From Sinomonas humi (GTDB lineage Bacteria > Actinomycetota > Actinomycetes > Actinomycetales > Micrococcaceae), in NCBI RefSeq assembly GCF_000802235.1, contig NZ_JTDL01000098.1, positions 62,001 to 126,000 of the forward strand: a DNA stretch of 64,000 nucleotides, given 5' to 3'. The notes beneath the pieces were generated by a model. That model did not search any database and was not told the origin of the DNA. It saw only the letters and a list, made by a program, of their open reading frames with translations. The position numbers and the translations under genes are program-made. Shown in pieces: positions 18,911 through 26,642 of the stretch (position 1 is the first letter of the stretch; every line of letters begins with the position of its first letter).

Positions 18911-20230
18911 CTACAGGGCCGGCACCGCGTTCTGTGCGAGCTCGAGTGCCTGCTGCGGGAACCAGGCACCTGCTGCTGGATCGGTGATGCCGCCCCACTC
19001 GGGGTCAGTCGTGCTTCCGGGAACACTCCGGTTGCACTGGCCGTCCGACTGGCCCGGCGTCTTCACCCACAGGTAGGCGTCCAGCAGGGGGAAGGCCGAT
19101 GGGTCCGGGGCTGCGGTCGGGCGAGCGCCGAGGCCGGCACCCGGCGGGTTGCACCAGGTCTGGGGGTCGCCGGCGTACTTCCCCGCCGGCGGGGTCCAGG
19201 GGCCTTGGCCGTTGCGGCTCGTATCGATCACGAAGTGGGCCGCGGGCGCAGTGCCGCCGAGCTCTTGGGCGTAGCGGCTGTTGATGCCCGCCGTGTTCGC
19301 GTCGGCGTCGGGCGCGGTGTCGCTCCACTGCTTCGCAGCGCTGAGGGCAGTGCCCTGCCACTGGTTGGCTGGCCCCCCGCTCCAGTACTGGTCGCCGCAG
19401 CTGCCGAAATCGCCGGGAGCCACCTTCGTGGTGTAGGCGATGCAGTCCGAGATCCAGGTGCCGTACTGCGAGAGGTTCGGGGTCCACTGGTAGTTCGACG
19501 TGTTGAGGGAGAAGCCCTGTACGGCGCCGACGCCAGCGTCCTCGAGCCGCCTCGTGATGTCCCCGGCGCTGTGCCACGCGCTGTGACCGGCATCGAGATA
19601 GACGAGCGCCGAGGGGTCGGCGGCCGCGACGGCCTGGGCCGCGTACTTGATGTCCGCGATGCGGCCCGCTGTGGCCGTTCCGGGCGCCGGGTTCGGGTAG
19701 CTTCCGGGGTTCGGGTAGGCGGAGGGGCAGTCGGCGGGCAGATTGGCGAGGCCGTCGGGCTCGACGACGACGATCACCTTCTGGTCCTTCGTCAACCCGG
19801 CCGCAAAGCCGTCCGCCCAGGCCTGGTACGCCGCGTCGCTGCCGGCCCCTCCCGCTGAATACTGGGAGCAGTCGCGGCCGGGCACGTTGTAGGCCACGAG
19901 CGTGGGCACGGTCTTCTTGCCCGCCGCCTCCTGTGCGACCTGCCGGACTTGCTGCTGCACCTCGCTCGGGGTGCCGCCGGTGAACCAGGCGGCCTGCGGG
20001 GTGTTCACCTCATCGCGGATGAGAGCCGCGTCCGCTTTGTCGCCGCTGCTCGTGAGCTGGGCGATCTGCGCCTGTGCGCCGTCAGGGATGGGCGGCGTGT
20101 AGAACTGGGTCCCTGCGGGCAGCGCTCCGCTCGTGCTCGCGAGCGCGGGCGACGCCACGGCAAGGGGAATAGCAAGGGCGGCGGCCGCACCGACCACGGC
20201 TGCGCCGTGCCTAACCAACCTGTTGATCAT
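18911..20230 (-). CDS. Secreted glycoside hydrolase family 6 cellulase
   Basis: A 439-residue secreted protein. A Sec signal peptide (AAVVGAAAALAIPLAVASPALA, here given as a hydrophobic stretch at residues 10-31) precedes the GH6 catalytic domain: VVVEPDGLANL (catalytic-loop Asp), YLDAGHSAWHS, HFVIDTSRNGQGPW, WCNPPGAGLG and DAYLWVKTPGQSDG. GH6 enzymes cut beta-1,4-glucan with inversion. The loops and length fit an endoglucanase as well as an exo-acting form, so I do not choose. No carbohydrate-binding module. ATG at 20230 with AGGAG, 19 bp after the xylanase gene: same operon. Confidence 0.88.
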   Translation of the reverse strand: MINRLVRHGAAVVGAAAALAIPLAVASPALASTSGALPAGTQFYTPPIPDGAQAQIAQLTSSGDKADAALIRDEVNTPQAAWFTGGTPSEVQQQVRQVAQEAAGKKTVPTLVAYNVPGRDCSQYSAGGAGSDAAYQAWADGFAAGLTKDQKVIVVVEPDGLANLPADCPSAYPNPGSYPNPAPGTATAGRIADIKYAAQAVAAADPSALVYLDAGHSAWHSAGDITRRLEDAGVGAVQGFSLNTSNYQWTPNLSQYGTWISDCIAYTTKVAPGDFGSCGDQYWSGGPANQWQGTALSAAKQWSDTAPDADANTAGINSRYAQELGGTAPAAHFVIDTSRNGQGPWTPPAGKYAGDPQTWCNPPGAGLGARPTAAPDPSAFPLLDAYLWVKTPGQSDGQCNRSVPGSTTDPEWGGITDPAAGAWFPQQALELAQNAVPAL

Positions 20231-20249
20231 CGTGCTCCTGTCTCGATTG

Positions 20250-21368
20250 TCAGTCTCGGCCGGCACCCCGGCCGGTCCTGTGCGATGCGCCGGTTGCCTG
20301 GGCGAGGTCCTGCTGGAGGGCGTAGTACTCAGGCTTGGGCTGGAGATTCTCGTCATAGATGTCGGCGGCGCCCTCCCCCTGGAAGACTCCGGGAACCCAC
20401 GAGTACGCGTCGCCGAAGCCCCAGACGGTGTAGGAGATGCAGGCTCTCACCGCAATGCAGGCCTGCAGGGTCTGGGAGTACGCGGCCACCTGGGCCGACT
20501 GTTCGGTGGCTGTGACGGGAAGCGTGGTGCGCACGTCGACTTCGGTCTCGGCTACGTCGAGGCCCAGGTCGGCGAATCGCTGGAGGTTGTTCTGGAGATC
20601 CGGGAGGGGGTACTGCGTGTCCAAGTGGGTCTGGAAACCTACGCCATCGATGGGCACGCCCTGCGCTTGCAGGTTCTTGACGAACGCGTAGACGGCGTTG
20701 CTCTTCGCGCCGGTGAATTCGATGTTGTAGTCGTTGTAGAAGAGTTTGGCTTGGGGGTCAGCTTCATGGGCCCAGCGGAAGGCATCAGCAATGTAGCTGG
20801 GGCCGAGCTTCTGGAGCCAGATTGTATTGCGGAGGGTTCCGTCGTCATTGAATGCTTCGTTGACAACGTCCCATTGCCAAATCTTTCCCTTGAAATGGCT
20901 CACTTCATCGGTGATGTGCTTGTGGAGGATGTCCCTCAGCTGATCAGCGCTCATGCTCGGAGCTGCGGCCGTGAGCCAATCGGGAAGCTGGTTGTACCAG
21001 ACGAGGGTGTGCCCGCGAACGAGTTGATGGTTGGCCTCTGCGGACGCCACCAGCCGGTCTGCTGCGCTCCAATCGTAGGTGCCCTGCGTGGGTTCGACCA
21101 GCTGCCATTTCATGACGTTCTCCGGCGTAACCGTCGAGAACTGGCTGTTGGTGATGCTCGTGTAGGCCGCGTTGCTTCCCAGTTGGTCCGTGTTGACAGC
21201 CGTTCCGATGCGCAAGCCGATGTTCGCGCCGAGTGCGCGCAGCGAGCCTCCCTGCTGCGAGGCACCAGGAACGTCGGAAGGCCCAGAGGCTGCCACGGCG
21301 GCTGCGGGAGTCGCGAGTGCGGCTGAAAGGCCGAGCGCGCCGATGAGAAGGGAACGTCGAATAGCCAA
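20250..21368 (-). CDS. Secreted GH10 endo-1,4-beta-xylanase
   Basis: A 372-residue secreted xylanase. The start is a TTG at 21368, six bases after AAAGGAG; the longer open frame to 21464 lacks a ribosome site. A signal peptide covers about residues 1-27. Catalytic residues are E171 (acid/base) in WDVVNEAFND and E276 (nucleophile) in ETEVDVR. Substrate-cleft markers TPENVMKWQLVEP and RGHTLVWYNQLPDWL are present. Catalytic domain only. It leads an operon with the GH6 gene and faces a LacI regulator gene across an operator-like palindrome, so it is probably induced by xylo- or cello-oligosaccharides. Confidence 0.92.
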   Translation of the reverse strand: MAIRRSLLIGALGLSAALATPAAAVAASGPSDVPGASQQGGSLRALGANIGLRIGTAVNTDQLGSNAAYTSITNSQFSTVTPENVMKWQLVEPTQGTYDWSAADRLVASAEANHQLVRGHTLVWYNQLPDWLTAAAPSMSADQLRDILHKHITDEVSHFKGKIWQWDVVNEAFNDDGTLRNTIWLQKLGPSYIADAFRWAHEADPQAKLFYNDYNIEFTGAKSNAVYAFVKNLQAQGVPIDGVGFQTHLDTQYPLPDLQNNLQRFADLGLDVAETEVDVRTTLPVTATEQSAQVAAYSQTLQACIAVRACISYTVWGFGDAYSWVPGVFQGEGAADIYDENLQPKPEYYALQQDLAQATGASHRTGRGAGRD

Positions 21369-21484
21369 TGAATACTCCTTTGTGTTCGAGAAGTGCTCGG
21401 TGCCTCGGTGAAGAATGGCGCAGTCGCGACCAAAAGGGATTGAACTGAGGCCTGAGCTTCCCAAGCACGACGGGACTCGTCAAA

Positions 21485-21498
21485 CGTTTTCGAAAACG
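21485..21498. promoter_or_regulatory. LacI-type operator between xylanase and regulator genes
   Basis: CGTTTTCGAAAACG is a perfect 14-bp palindrome with a central CG, the symmetry LacI proteins use. It overlaps a second palindrome, AAACGTTT (21482-21489). It lies 27 bp before the lacI ATG and 117 bp before the xylanase TTG. Confidence 0.7.
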
Positions 21499-21524
21499 GT
21501 TTCTTTCCCGTAGGCTCCGGGCAT

Positions 21525-22532
21525 ATGAAAGCGCGTCCGACCATCCACGACGTGGCCAAAGCAGCTGGAGTCTCGGTCTCCACTGTCTCCAAAGCTGTCA
21601 ATGGGCGGTATGGAGTCGGTGTCGAGACAACGGAACGCGTCCTGGAAGTTGCGCGAGCGCTCGGCTATGAGTCGAGCCTGGTGGCCAGCAGCATGCGCTC
21701 TAGGAAGACCGGCGTCATCGGAGTCCTGGTGGCTGGCTTCGAACCGTTCAGCGCCGAGATCCTGAAAGGCGTCGGCGCCGCGCTCAGCTGCTCCGGCTAC
21801 GATCTTCTTGCCTACAGCGGGTCCCACCAGCTCTCGGCCGAAGGCTGGGAGCGCCGCTCGCTCAGCCGGTTGAGCGGCACGCTCATCGACGGCGCGATCA
21901 TGGTGACACCGACAGTCGTGAACGTCCACGCCGACGTGCCAGTCGTCGCCGTCGACCCTCATACGGGCCATGTCGATCTACCCACCGTCGAGACCGACAA
22001 CTTCGGCGGTGCGCGGAATGCCGCGCACTTCCTCATCCGCCTCGGCCACCGGCGGATCGGCTTCGTTGCGGGGCGTTCCGATCTCCGTTCAGCCGCCGCA
22101 AGGGAGGGCGGCTACCGGAAGGCGCTCACCGAGGCCGGGCTCCCCTTCGACCCGGCATGCGTCGTCGTCGGAAATTACGAACGGGAGTGCTCCCGAGAAG
22201 CCGCCCGGCGACTGCTCACCCAACCTGACCGTCCGACGGCGGTCTTCGCAGCCAACGATCTCTCCGCCATCGTGGTCATTGAAGTCGCGCGGGAACTTGG
22301 GCTGGAGGTTCCGTGTGACCTTTCGGTCGTGGGGTTCGACGATGTCCCGGAAGCCTCGCGCTACCACCTTCCGCTCACGACCGTGCGCCAGCCCATGGGC
22401 CAGATCGGGGCGGCCGCAGCCGATCTTGTGGTCGCCCTCATGAACGGTGAGACCCCCGAGGCGACTCATCTCAGGATGCCAACCCGGCTCATTGCCCGCG
22501 CGACCACCGCCCCGCCCACGGCTGGTTGTTGA
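21525..22532 (+). CDS. LacI family regulator of the xylanase/cellulase operon
   Basis: A 335-residue repressor. The N-terminal helix-turn-helix and hinge read TIHDVAKAAGVSVSTVSKAVNGRYGV...LGYESSLVASSMRS; the periplasmic-binding-like effector domain runs from TGVIGVLVAG to GFDDVPEASRYHLPLTTVRQP. Divergent from the GH10-GH6 operon with a palindrome in the gap, so it probably represses that operon and itself. The inducer is not readable from sequence; xylobiose or cellobiose are reasonable guesses. Confidence 0.88.
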   Translation: MKARPTIHDVAKAAGVSVSTVSKAVNGRYGVGVETTERVLEVARALGYESSLVASSMRSRKTGVIGVLVAGFEPFSAEILKGVGAALSCSGYDLLAYSGSHQLSAEGWERRSLSRLSGTLIDGAIMVTPTVVNVHADVPVVAVDPHTGHVDLPTVETDNFGGARNAAHFLIRLGHRRIGFVAGRSDLRSAAAREGGYRKALTEAGLPFDPACVVVGNYERECSREAARRLLTQPDRPTAVFAANDLSAIVVIEVARELGLEVPCDLSVVGFDDVPEASRYHLPLTTVRQPMGQIGAAAADLVVALMNGETPEATHLRMPTRLIARATTAPPTAGC

Positions 22533-22583
22533 ACTCTCATCCCGCAAAACCCAATCCGGCCACGTCCTTGTTCCGAAGAGTCT

Positions 22584-22907
22584 GTGCGGGCACCCCGCAC
22601 CGGCAGCCTTCAAACCCAACTGCCGGACGACGAGCGAGTCTCGGTTCTGCACAACGTTGTCCATCTTCTGTTCGGCATCGCCGGCCTGGCCCTCGGCCGG
22701 TCGAGGGCAACGGCCAAGTCCTACCTCACGTGGGGCGGCGCCATCTACCTCGTGTTGTTTGTCTACGGCGTCATCTTCACGGGAGACACCGGGGCGAACT
22801 TCGTCCCGGTCAACGTGGCCGACAACTTCCTGCACCTAATCCTCGGCGTCGGAATGCTCGTTCTCGGGCTCGCACTCGGCCGCAGGGCGGCTCTGGGCCG
22901 CCGCTGA
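22584..22907 (+). pseudogene. DUF4383 membrane protein lacking its N-terminal part
   Basis: About 107 codons. The core VSVLHNVVHLLFGIAGLALG, two further membrane segments and the motif NVADNFLHLILGVGMLVLG identify DUF4383. Family members normally carry 50 or more residues before the VLHN motif, including a first membrane segment; here only 18 unrelated residues precede it and the upstream DNA is the end of the lacI gene and a short spacer. There is no ribosome site before the GTG. It looks like the 3' remnant of a gene cut off at its 5' end. Confidence 0.6.
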
Positions 22908-22936
22908 GTGGCGGCCGTCACCAAGAGGCGGACCGA

Positions 22937-23398
22937 TTGCACGCCACCTACAGCCGCCCGGGGATGCTCTTCCTCGGCCCAGCGGCAGTCGGCCTTGGTC
23001 TCGCAGCGCATCTCATTTCAGGCGGAGCAGTCCCACCGCTCTCCGTCGTCGTTGCCCTCACCGCCGTGGCGAGCCTGCTGGCGACGGCGGCGGTCCACGC
23101 GAGGCGGCCCCCGGCGTGGGCCCTGGGCCTAGGCAGTGGTGTCCTGCAGCAAGCGCTGCATCTCCTCTTCACTGCGTTGGCGGGGCCGGACGGCCCGCTC
23201 TTCCCGTCGTCCGGCCACGCCCATCATGGATCCCCCACCCCGCTTCCCGTCCCGGTCCAGGAAGGAACTTCGGCGGCGATGGATCCCCACCTGCTGGTGG
23301 TCGCTCATGTTGCGGCGGCGCTACTCACTGCACTCTTGGCTATCAGGGCCACCCGCACCCGCCCTACGCCGCCCCCTGCTCTGCCACGACCACGGTGA
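22937..23398 (+). CDS. Small membrane protein of unknown function
   Basis: About 153 residues from a TTG at 22937 (or 144 from the ATG at 22964). Four hydrophobic stretches are seen: MLFLGPAAVGLGLAAHLI, PLSVVVALTAVASLLATAA, LGLGSGVLQQALHLLFTAL, and HLLVVAHVAAALLTALLAI. A hydrophilic loop between the third and fourth holds SSGHAHHG, a small His cluster. I recall similar short actinobacterial membrane proteins near copper or DUF4383-type genes, but assign no function. Its 3' end overlaps the converging DeoR gene by 35 bp. Confidence 0.5.
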   Translation: MHATYSRPGMLFLGPAAVGLGLAAHLISGGAVPPLSVVVALTAVASLLATAAVHARRPPAWALGLGSGVLQQALHLLFTALAGPDGPLFPSSGHAHHGSPTPLPVPVQEGTSAAMDPHLLVVAHVAAALLTALLAIRATRTRPTPPPALPRPR

Positions 23399-24137
23399 CG
23401 TAGGGGCTGGCCCGGAAAGGCTCGAGCTGCCGCTCTGAGGCCGAGGCGTCGGTGATGAGGGTCCAGGGCCGCTCGATCGGCGTCCACCAGTGCGCCGAGC
23501 TGGCGGCGAGCTTGCTGGAATCGGCGAGGACGTAGAGCTCCGCGGCCGCCCGGATCATCGCACGCTTGAGGGACGCCTGCTGGTCAGTCTGTTCGCTGAG
23601 CCCGCGCTCGGCACTCACTCCGTCCGCGCCGAGGAACGCGGCATCGGCCGTCAGGGTGGAGAGGGCCGCCTCGGCCAGGGGCCCCACTGTTCCGGAACTG
23701 ATGTGCCGGAGGCGCCCTCCGAGGATCACGAGCTCCACGTCTTCGGCGTGTTCGAGGGTCCTCGCGGTGGTCATTCCGTTGGTGATCACGGTGATGTCCG
23801 AGCGCGAGCAGAGGCAGCGGGCGAGCATCCCCACGGTAGTGCCAGCATCGAGGATGTTGACCGAGCCGGGGGCCACGAGGGAGGCCGCGTGGCGCCCGAT
23901 GGCCTGTTTCGCTTCGCCGGCGACCATCTCCCGTTCCCTCAGGCTCTGTTCCCTCCCGCTCCCTGCGGGAGCGGCTCCTCCGTAGGTACGGAGGATCCGC
24001 CCGCTCGCGACGAGCCGGTCCAGGTCGCGCCGGATAGTGGAGGGTGAGACCGCGAATTCGTCCGCGAGTTCCTCGACAGTCGCGGGGCGGGCCTCAAGGG
24101 TCTCGGCGATCCGAGAGCGCCGTCCACTGGCATTCAT
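23364..24137 (-). CDS. DeoR/GlpR family regulator of the D-threonate-type operon
   Basis: A 257-residue DeoR protein: helix-turn-helix TVEELADEFAVSPSTIRRDLDRL at the N-terminus, then the phosphosugar-sensing domain with NILDAGTTVGMLARCL and FLGADGVSAERGLSEQTDQQ. It is the last gene of an operon with a DUF1537 kinase and a PdxA-like dehydrogenase (8-bp gap). DeoR regulators commonly sense phosphorylated intermediates, so the tetronate 4-phosphate is a plausible ligand. Confidence 0.85.
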   Translation of the reverse strand: MNASGRRSRIAETLEARPATVEELADEFAVSPSTIRRDLDRLVASGRILRTYGGAAPAGSGREQSLREREMVAGEAKQAIGRHAASLVAPGSVNILDAGTTVGMLARCLCSRSDITVITNGMTTARTLEHAEDVELVILGGRLRHISSGTVGPLAEAALSTLTADAAFLGADGVSAERGLSEQTDQQASLKRAMIRAAAELYVLADSSKLAASSAHWWTPIERPWTLITDASASERQLEPFRASPYVTVVVAEQGAA

Positions 24138-24145
24138 CGGCTGGA

Positions 24146-25156
24146 CTACCCTTCTGTGGACGCCGCCCGCTCTCCGGCGAGGTCGACGGCGGCCTTGAGC
24201 GCCTCGAGCATCGACGCATGGTCCGCGAGATTCTTCCCGGCGATGTCGAAGGCGGTGCCGTGGTCCACAGACGTGCGCACGACGGGGAGGCCGACCGTGA
24301 TGTTCACCCCGTTCTCCAGGCCGAGAACCTTCACCGGGCCGTGGCCCTGATCGTGGTACATCGCCACAACGAGGTCGTAGTCGCCGCGGCCCGCCTTGAA
24401 GAAGAGTGTGTCGGCGGGAAGCGGTCCTTGGGCGTCGATCCCCTCTGCCTGGGCCTGAGCGATGCCCGGGGCGATCTTCTCTGCCTCCTCACCGTGGCCG
24501 AAGAGCCCGTTCTCCCCGGCGTGGGGGTTGATCGCGGCGACGGCGATGCGGGGGTTTTCGATGCCGGCCCGCACGAGCAGGTCGTAGCCCCGGCGGATCG
24601 TGCGGTAGACGAGCGGCCCGTCGATCTTGGCGATAGCATCCACGAGCCCGATGTGCGTGGTGACGTGGATGACGCGCATGCGGGGCGCCGTCAGCATCAT
24701 CGAAACCTCGGGGGTTCCGGTGAGCTCGGCCAGGAGCTCGGTGTGGCCGGGATAGTTGTGGCCAGCCGCGTGGAGTGCGGCCTTGTTCAGGGGGGCCGTG
24801 CAGATCGCATCGATTTCGCCTGCGAGCGCGAGCTCGACGGCCTTCTCGACGTAGAGGTACGCGGCGTGGCCGGCCTCCGGCGAAAGCTGCCCCCACGGGA
24901 GGTCGGGGTCGAGGCCGGGGATGTCGAGGACGTCGATCGTCGAGGGCTCGAACCCGGCGTCAGCGACGGTGGCGATGGCGCGCGCGGAGAGCGTGCTCCC
25001 GACGATCTCCATCGCCTTGCGGATCCTGTCGAGACTGCCGATGACGAGCACACGGGCGTGCTCGTGGACGCCTGGGTCTGCCATCGCCTTGGCGATGACC
25101 TCGGGGCCGACGCCGGCGGGGTCGCCCATGGTGACTGCGACGATGGGAAGGCTCAT
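24146..25156 (-). CDS. pdxA2: PdxA2-like tetronate 4-phosphate dehydrogenase
   Basis: A 336-residue metal- and NAD-dependent dehydrogenase/decarboxylase of the PdxA family: AVTMGDPAGVGPEVIAKAM, CTAPLNKAALHAAGHNYPGHTE (metal-binding His), TTHIGLVDAIAKI, NPHAGENGLFG, AMYHDQGHGPVKVLG. Biosynthetic PdxA acts on 4-phosphohydroxy-threonine in vitamin B6 synthesis; the paralogue PdxA2 oxidises D-threonate or D-erythronate 4-phosphate to dihydroxyacetone phosphate and CO2. Overlap with a DUF1537 kinase gene (ATGA) and no other B6 genes point to the catabolic form. Confidence 0.85.
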   Translation of the reverse strand: MSLPIVAVTMGDPAGVGPEVIAKAMADPGVHEHARVLVIGSLDRIRKAMEIVGSTLSARAIATVADAGFEPSTIDVLDIPGLDPDLPWGQLSPEAGHAAYLYVEKAVELALAGEIDAICTAPLNKAALHAAGHNYPGHTELLAELTGTPEVSMMLTAPRMRVIHVTTHIGLVDAIAKIDGPLVYRTIRRGYDLLVRAGIENPRIAVAAINPHAGENGLFGHGEEAEKIAPGIAQAQAEGIDAQGPLPADTLFFKAGRGDYDLVVAMYHDQGHGPVKVLGLENGVNITVGLPVVRTSVDHGTAFDIAGKNLADHASMLEALKAAVDLAGERAASTEG

Positions 25157-26388
25157 GAGTTCTGCTCCTTGTTGGCGTGGGTGGGAACGGCTGTTTGCGG
25201 GTGCGAGAGGCGCCCGACGACGGCGGAGAGCGTCTGGGCGTCTCCAAAACTTCCCGACTTGAGGACGAAGGGGATGGGGTTGCCAGGCAGGTCGGCGAGG
25301 ACCACCCCGGGAAGGAGTTCCGCGCGAAGCCAGAAATGCGGGGCACCGATGGCTTCAAGCACGGCGGCCGCGGTCTCGCCTCCCGAGACGACGAGGGCAG
25401 AGGCGGTGTCCGTCGCCGCTGCGGCGGTGGTTGCGAGGGCGGCGCAGACGCGTGCGGCCTGGGACTTGTCGAGGGGATCGGCGAGGGAGGGGGTGAGGAC
25501 CGCTCCGCCGACGGCGAGGGCCTGCTGCAGGGCGGCGCGCGCGTCCCGCCCGTCGTCGTCCGCCGCCAGCGGCGGAAGCTCGACATGCTGGACGCCGTTC
25601 GCGATGAGGTTCTGCAGCTGGCCTCGGCCAATCTGCGAATAGCTGCCGATCACGACGAGCGGCCCGGCGGCGTCTGAACGACCGCCAGTACGCTGCAGCG
25701 GCAGCCCCTCGGCCGCCTTGGACGCCGCGGAGTCGCGCGAGGTGGTGCCAATGTGCGCCGCGACTCCTCCGGTTCCGACGAGGATGCCTTCTTGCCCGAG
25801 CGTTTCTGCGGCTGACGCGATCGCAGCAAGGTCTTCTTCCTCGGTTGCGTCGACCACGGCGGCCTGGATTCCGGCCTCCGCAATCGCTCGGAAGAGTCCG
25901 GCCAAGGCATTCCCATCCTGCCAATCGCCCCGGCTGATGAGGCGAGTGGTGAGGCCTGCAGCGCCAAGCGCCCTGACGACGTCGCCCTCCACGGCGAGAG
26001 GCGCACCTTCCACGTGAACTACGCCTCCGACGGTTGTCCGTCCGGTGCGCGGGAAGGCGGGGGCGACGACGGCCAGAGTCGGCTTGGCCGACGAGACAGC
26101 CTCGAGGACCCCCGCGACTTCGGCCCCGACGTTGCCCCGCATGAGCGAGTCGATCTTCTTGAAGACGCGGGCCCCCGAGAGCATGGCCTGCTCGGCCACT
26201 GCCCGAGCGCGGTCCTGCGCCTTGCCGCCAGGGAGGTAACGACTCTCGGTAGAGACGGCGAGAACATCCGCCTCAGGCCACGCGGCCTCGGGGTTGGTGA
26301 TCACAGCTGTGCGTGAATGCGCGGCGAACGCGACGGCGGAATCTGCAGCGCCGGTCAGATCGTCGGCAACGATGACGAGATTGGGCAT
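25153..26388 (-). CDS. dtnK: Four-carbon acid sugar kinase (DUF1537), DtnK type
   Basis: A 411-residue kinase of the four-carbon acid sugar kinase family. The N-terminal domain has the conserved VIVADDLTGAADSAVAFA and FKKIDSLMRGNVGAEVAGVL; the C-terminal ATP-binding domain holds VSGGETAAAVLEAIGAPHF and GNPIPFVLKSGSFGDAQTL. It would phosphorylate D-threonate (or D-erythronate) at O4 for the adjacent PdxA2-like enzyme. It leads the three-gene operon. The ATG has no clear ribosome site. A second family member is at 30154. Confidence 0.85.
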   Translation of the reverse strand: MPNLVIVADDLTGAADSAVAFAAHSRTAVITNPEAAWPEADVLAVSTESRYLPGGKAQDRARAVAEQAMLSGARVFKKIDSLMRGNVGAEVAGVLEAVSSAKPTLAVVAPAFPRTGRTTVGGVVHVEGAPLAVEGDVVRALGAAGLTTRLISRGDWQDGNALAGLFRAIAEAGIQAAVVDATEEEDLAAIASAAETLGQEGILVGTGGVAAHIGTTSRDSAASKAAEGLPLQRTGGRSDAAGPLVVIGSYSQIGRGQLQNLIANGVQHVELPPLAADDDGRDARAALQQALAVGGAVLTPSLADPLDKSQAARVCAALATTAAAATDTASALVVSGGETAAAVLEAIGAPHFWLRAELLPGVVLADLPGNPIPFVLKSGSFGDAQTLSAVVGRLSHPQTAVPTHANKEQNS

Positions 26389-26447
26389 CAGAGGCTACGC
26401 TCTGGCTTCATTCTCGGCGACATGGTCTGACCTCTCCTGTCGACATT

Positions 26448-26477
26448 CTTGCGTTTTGTACGCAAGTAAATGCTTAC
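26448..26477. promoter_or_regulatory. Candidate operator before the dtnK-pdxA2-deoR operon
   Basis: CTTGCG (26448-26453) and CGCAAG (26461-26466) are perfect arms around seven bases; the adjoining GTAAATGCTTAC (26466-26477) is a second, shorter inverted repeat. They lie 60-90 bp before the kinase ATG, a likely site for the operon's own DeoR protein. Confidence 0.45.
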
Positions 26478-26573
26478 ACAGCGCAGGAGCGAGGTCAATT
26501 CAGGCTAACACCGGGCTTCTTGGGGCCTCGCATTGCGCGTTCATTGCACTTTCGGCCAACCCGGGAAGCACGA

Positions 26574-26603
26574 CGGCGCCCAGAAGTTGCCTTCTGGGCG
26601 CCG
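26574..26603. terminator. Terminator after the MFS gene
   Basis: CGGCGCCCAGAAG (26574-26586) and its perfect complement (26591-26603) close a TTGC tetraloop, 40 bp past the stop of the MFS transporter gene. Confidence 0.85.
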
Positions 26604-26642
26604 CATTCGGCTCTTGCAGGGAGGACTGATCCCGCTCGGCTC

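Noticed and set aside
22526-22936. 5' part of the long frame ending at 23398
   Set aside because: It overlaps the DUF4383 remnant in another frame and has shadow composition; only the part from about 22937 looks like a membrane protein.
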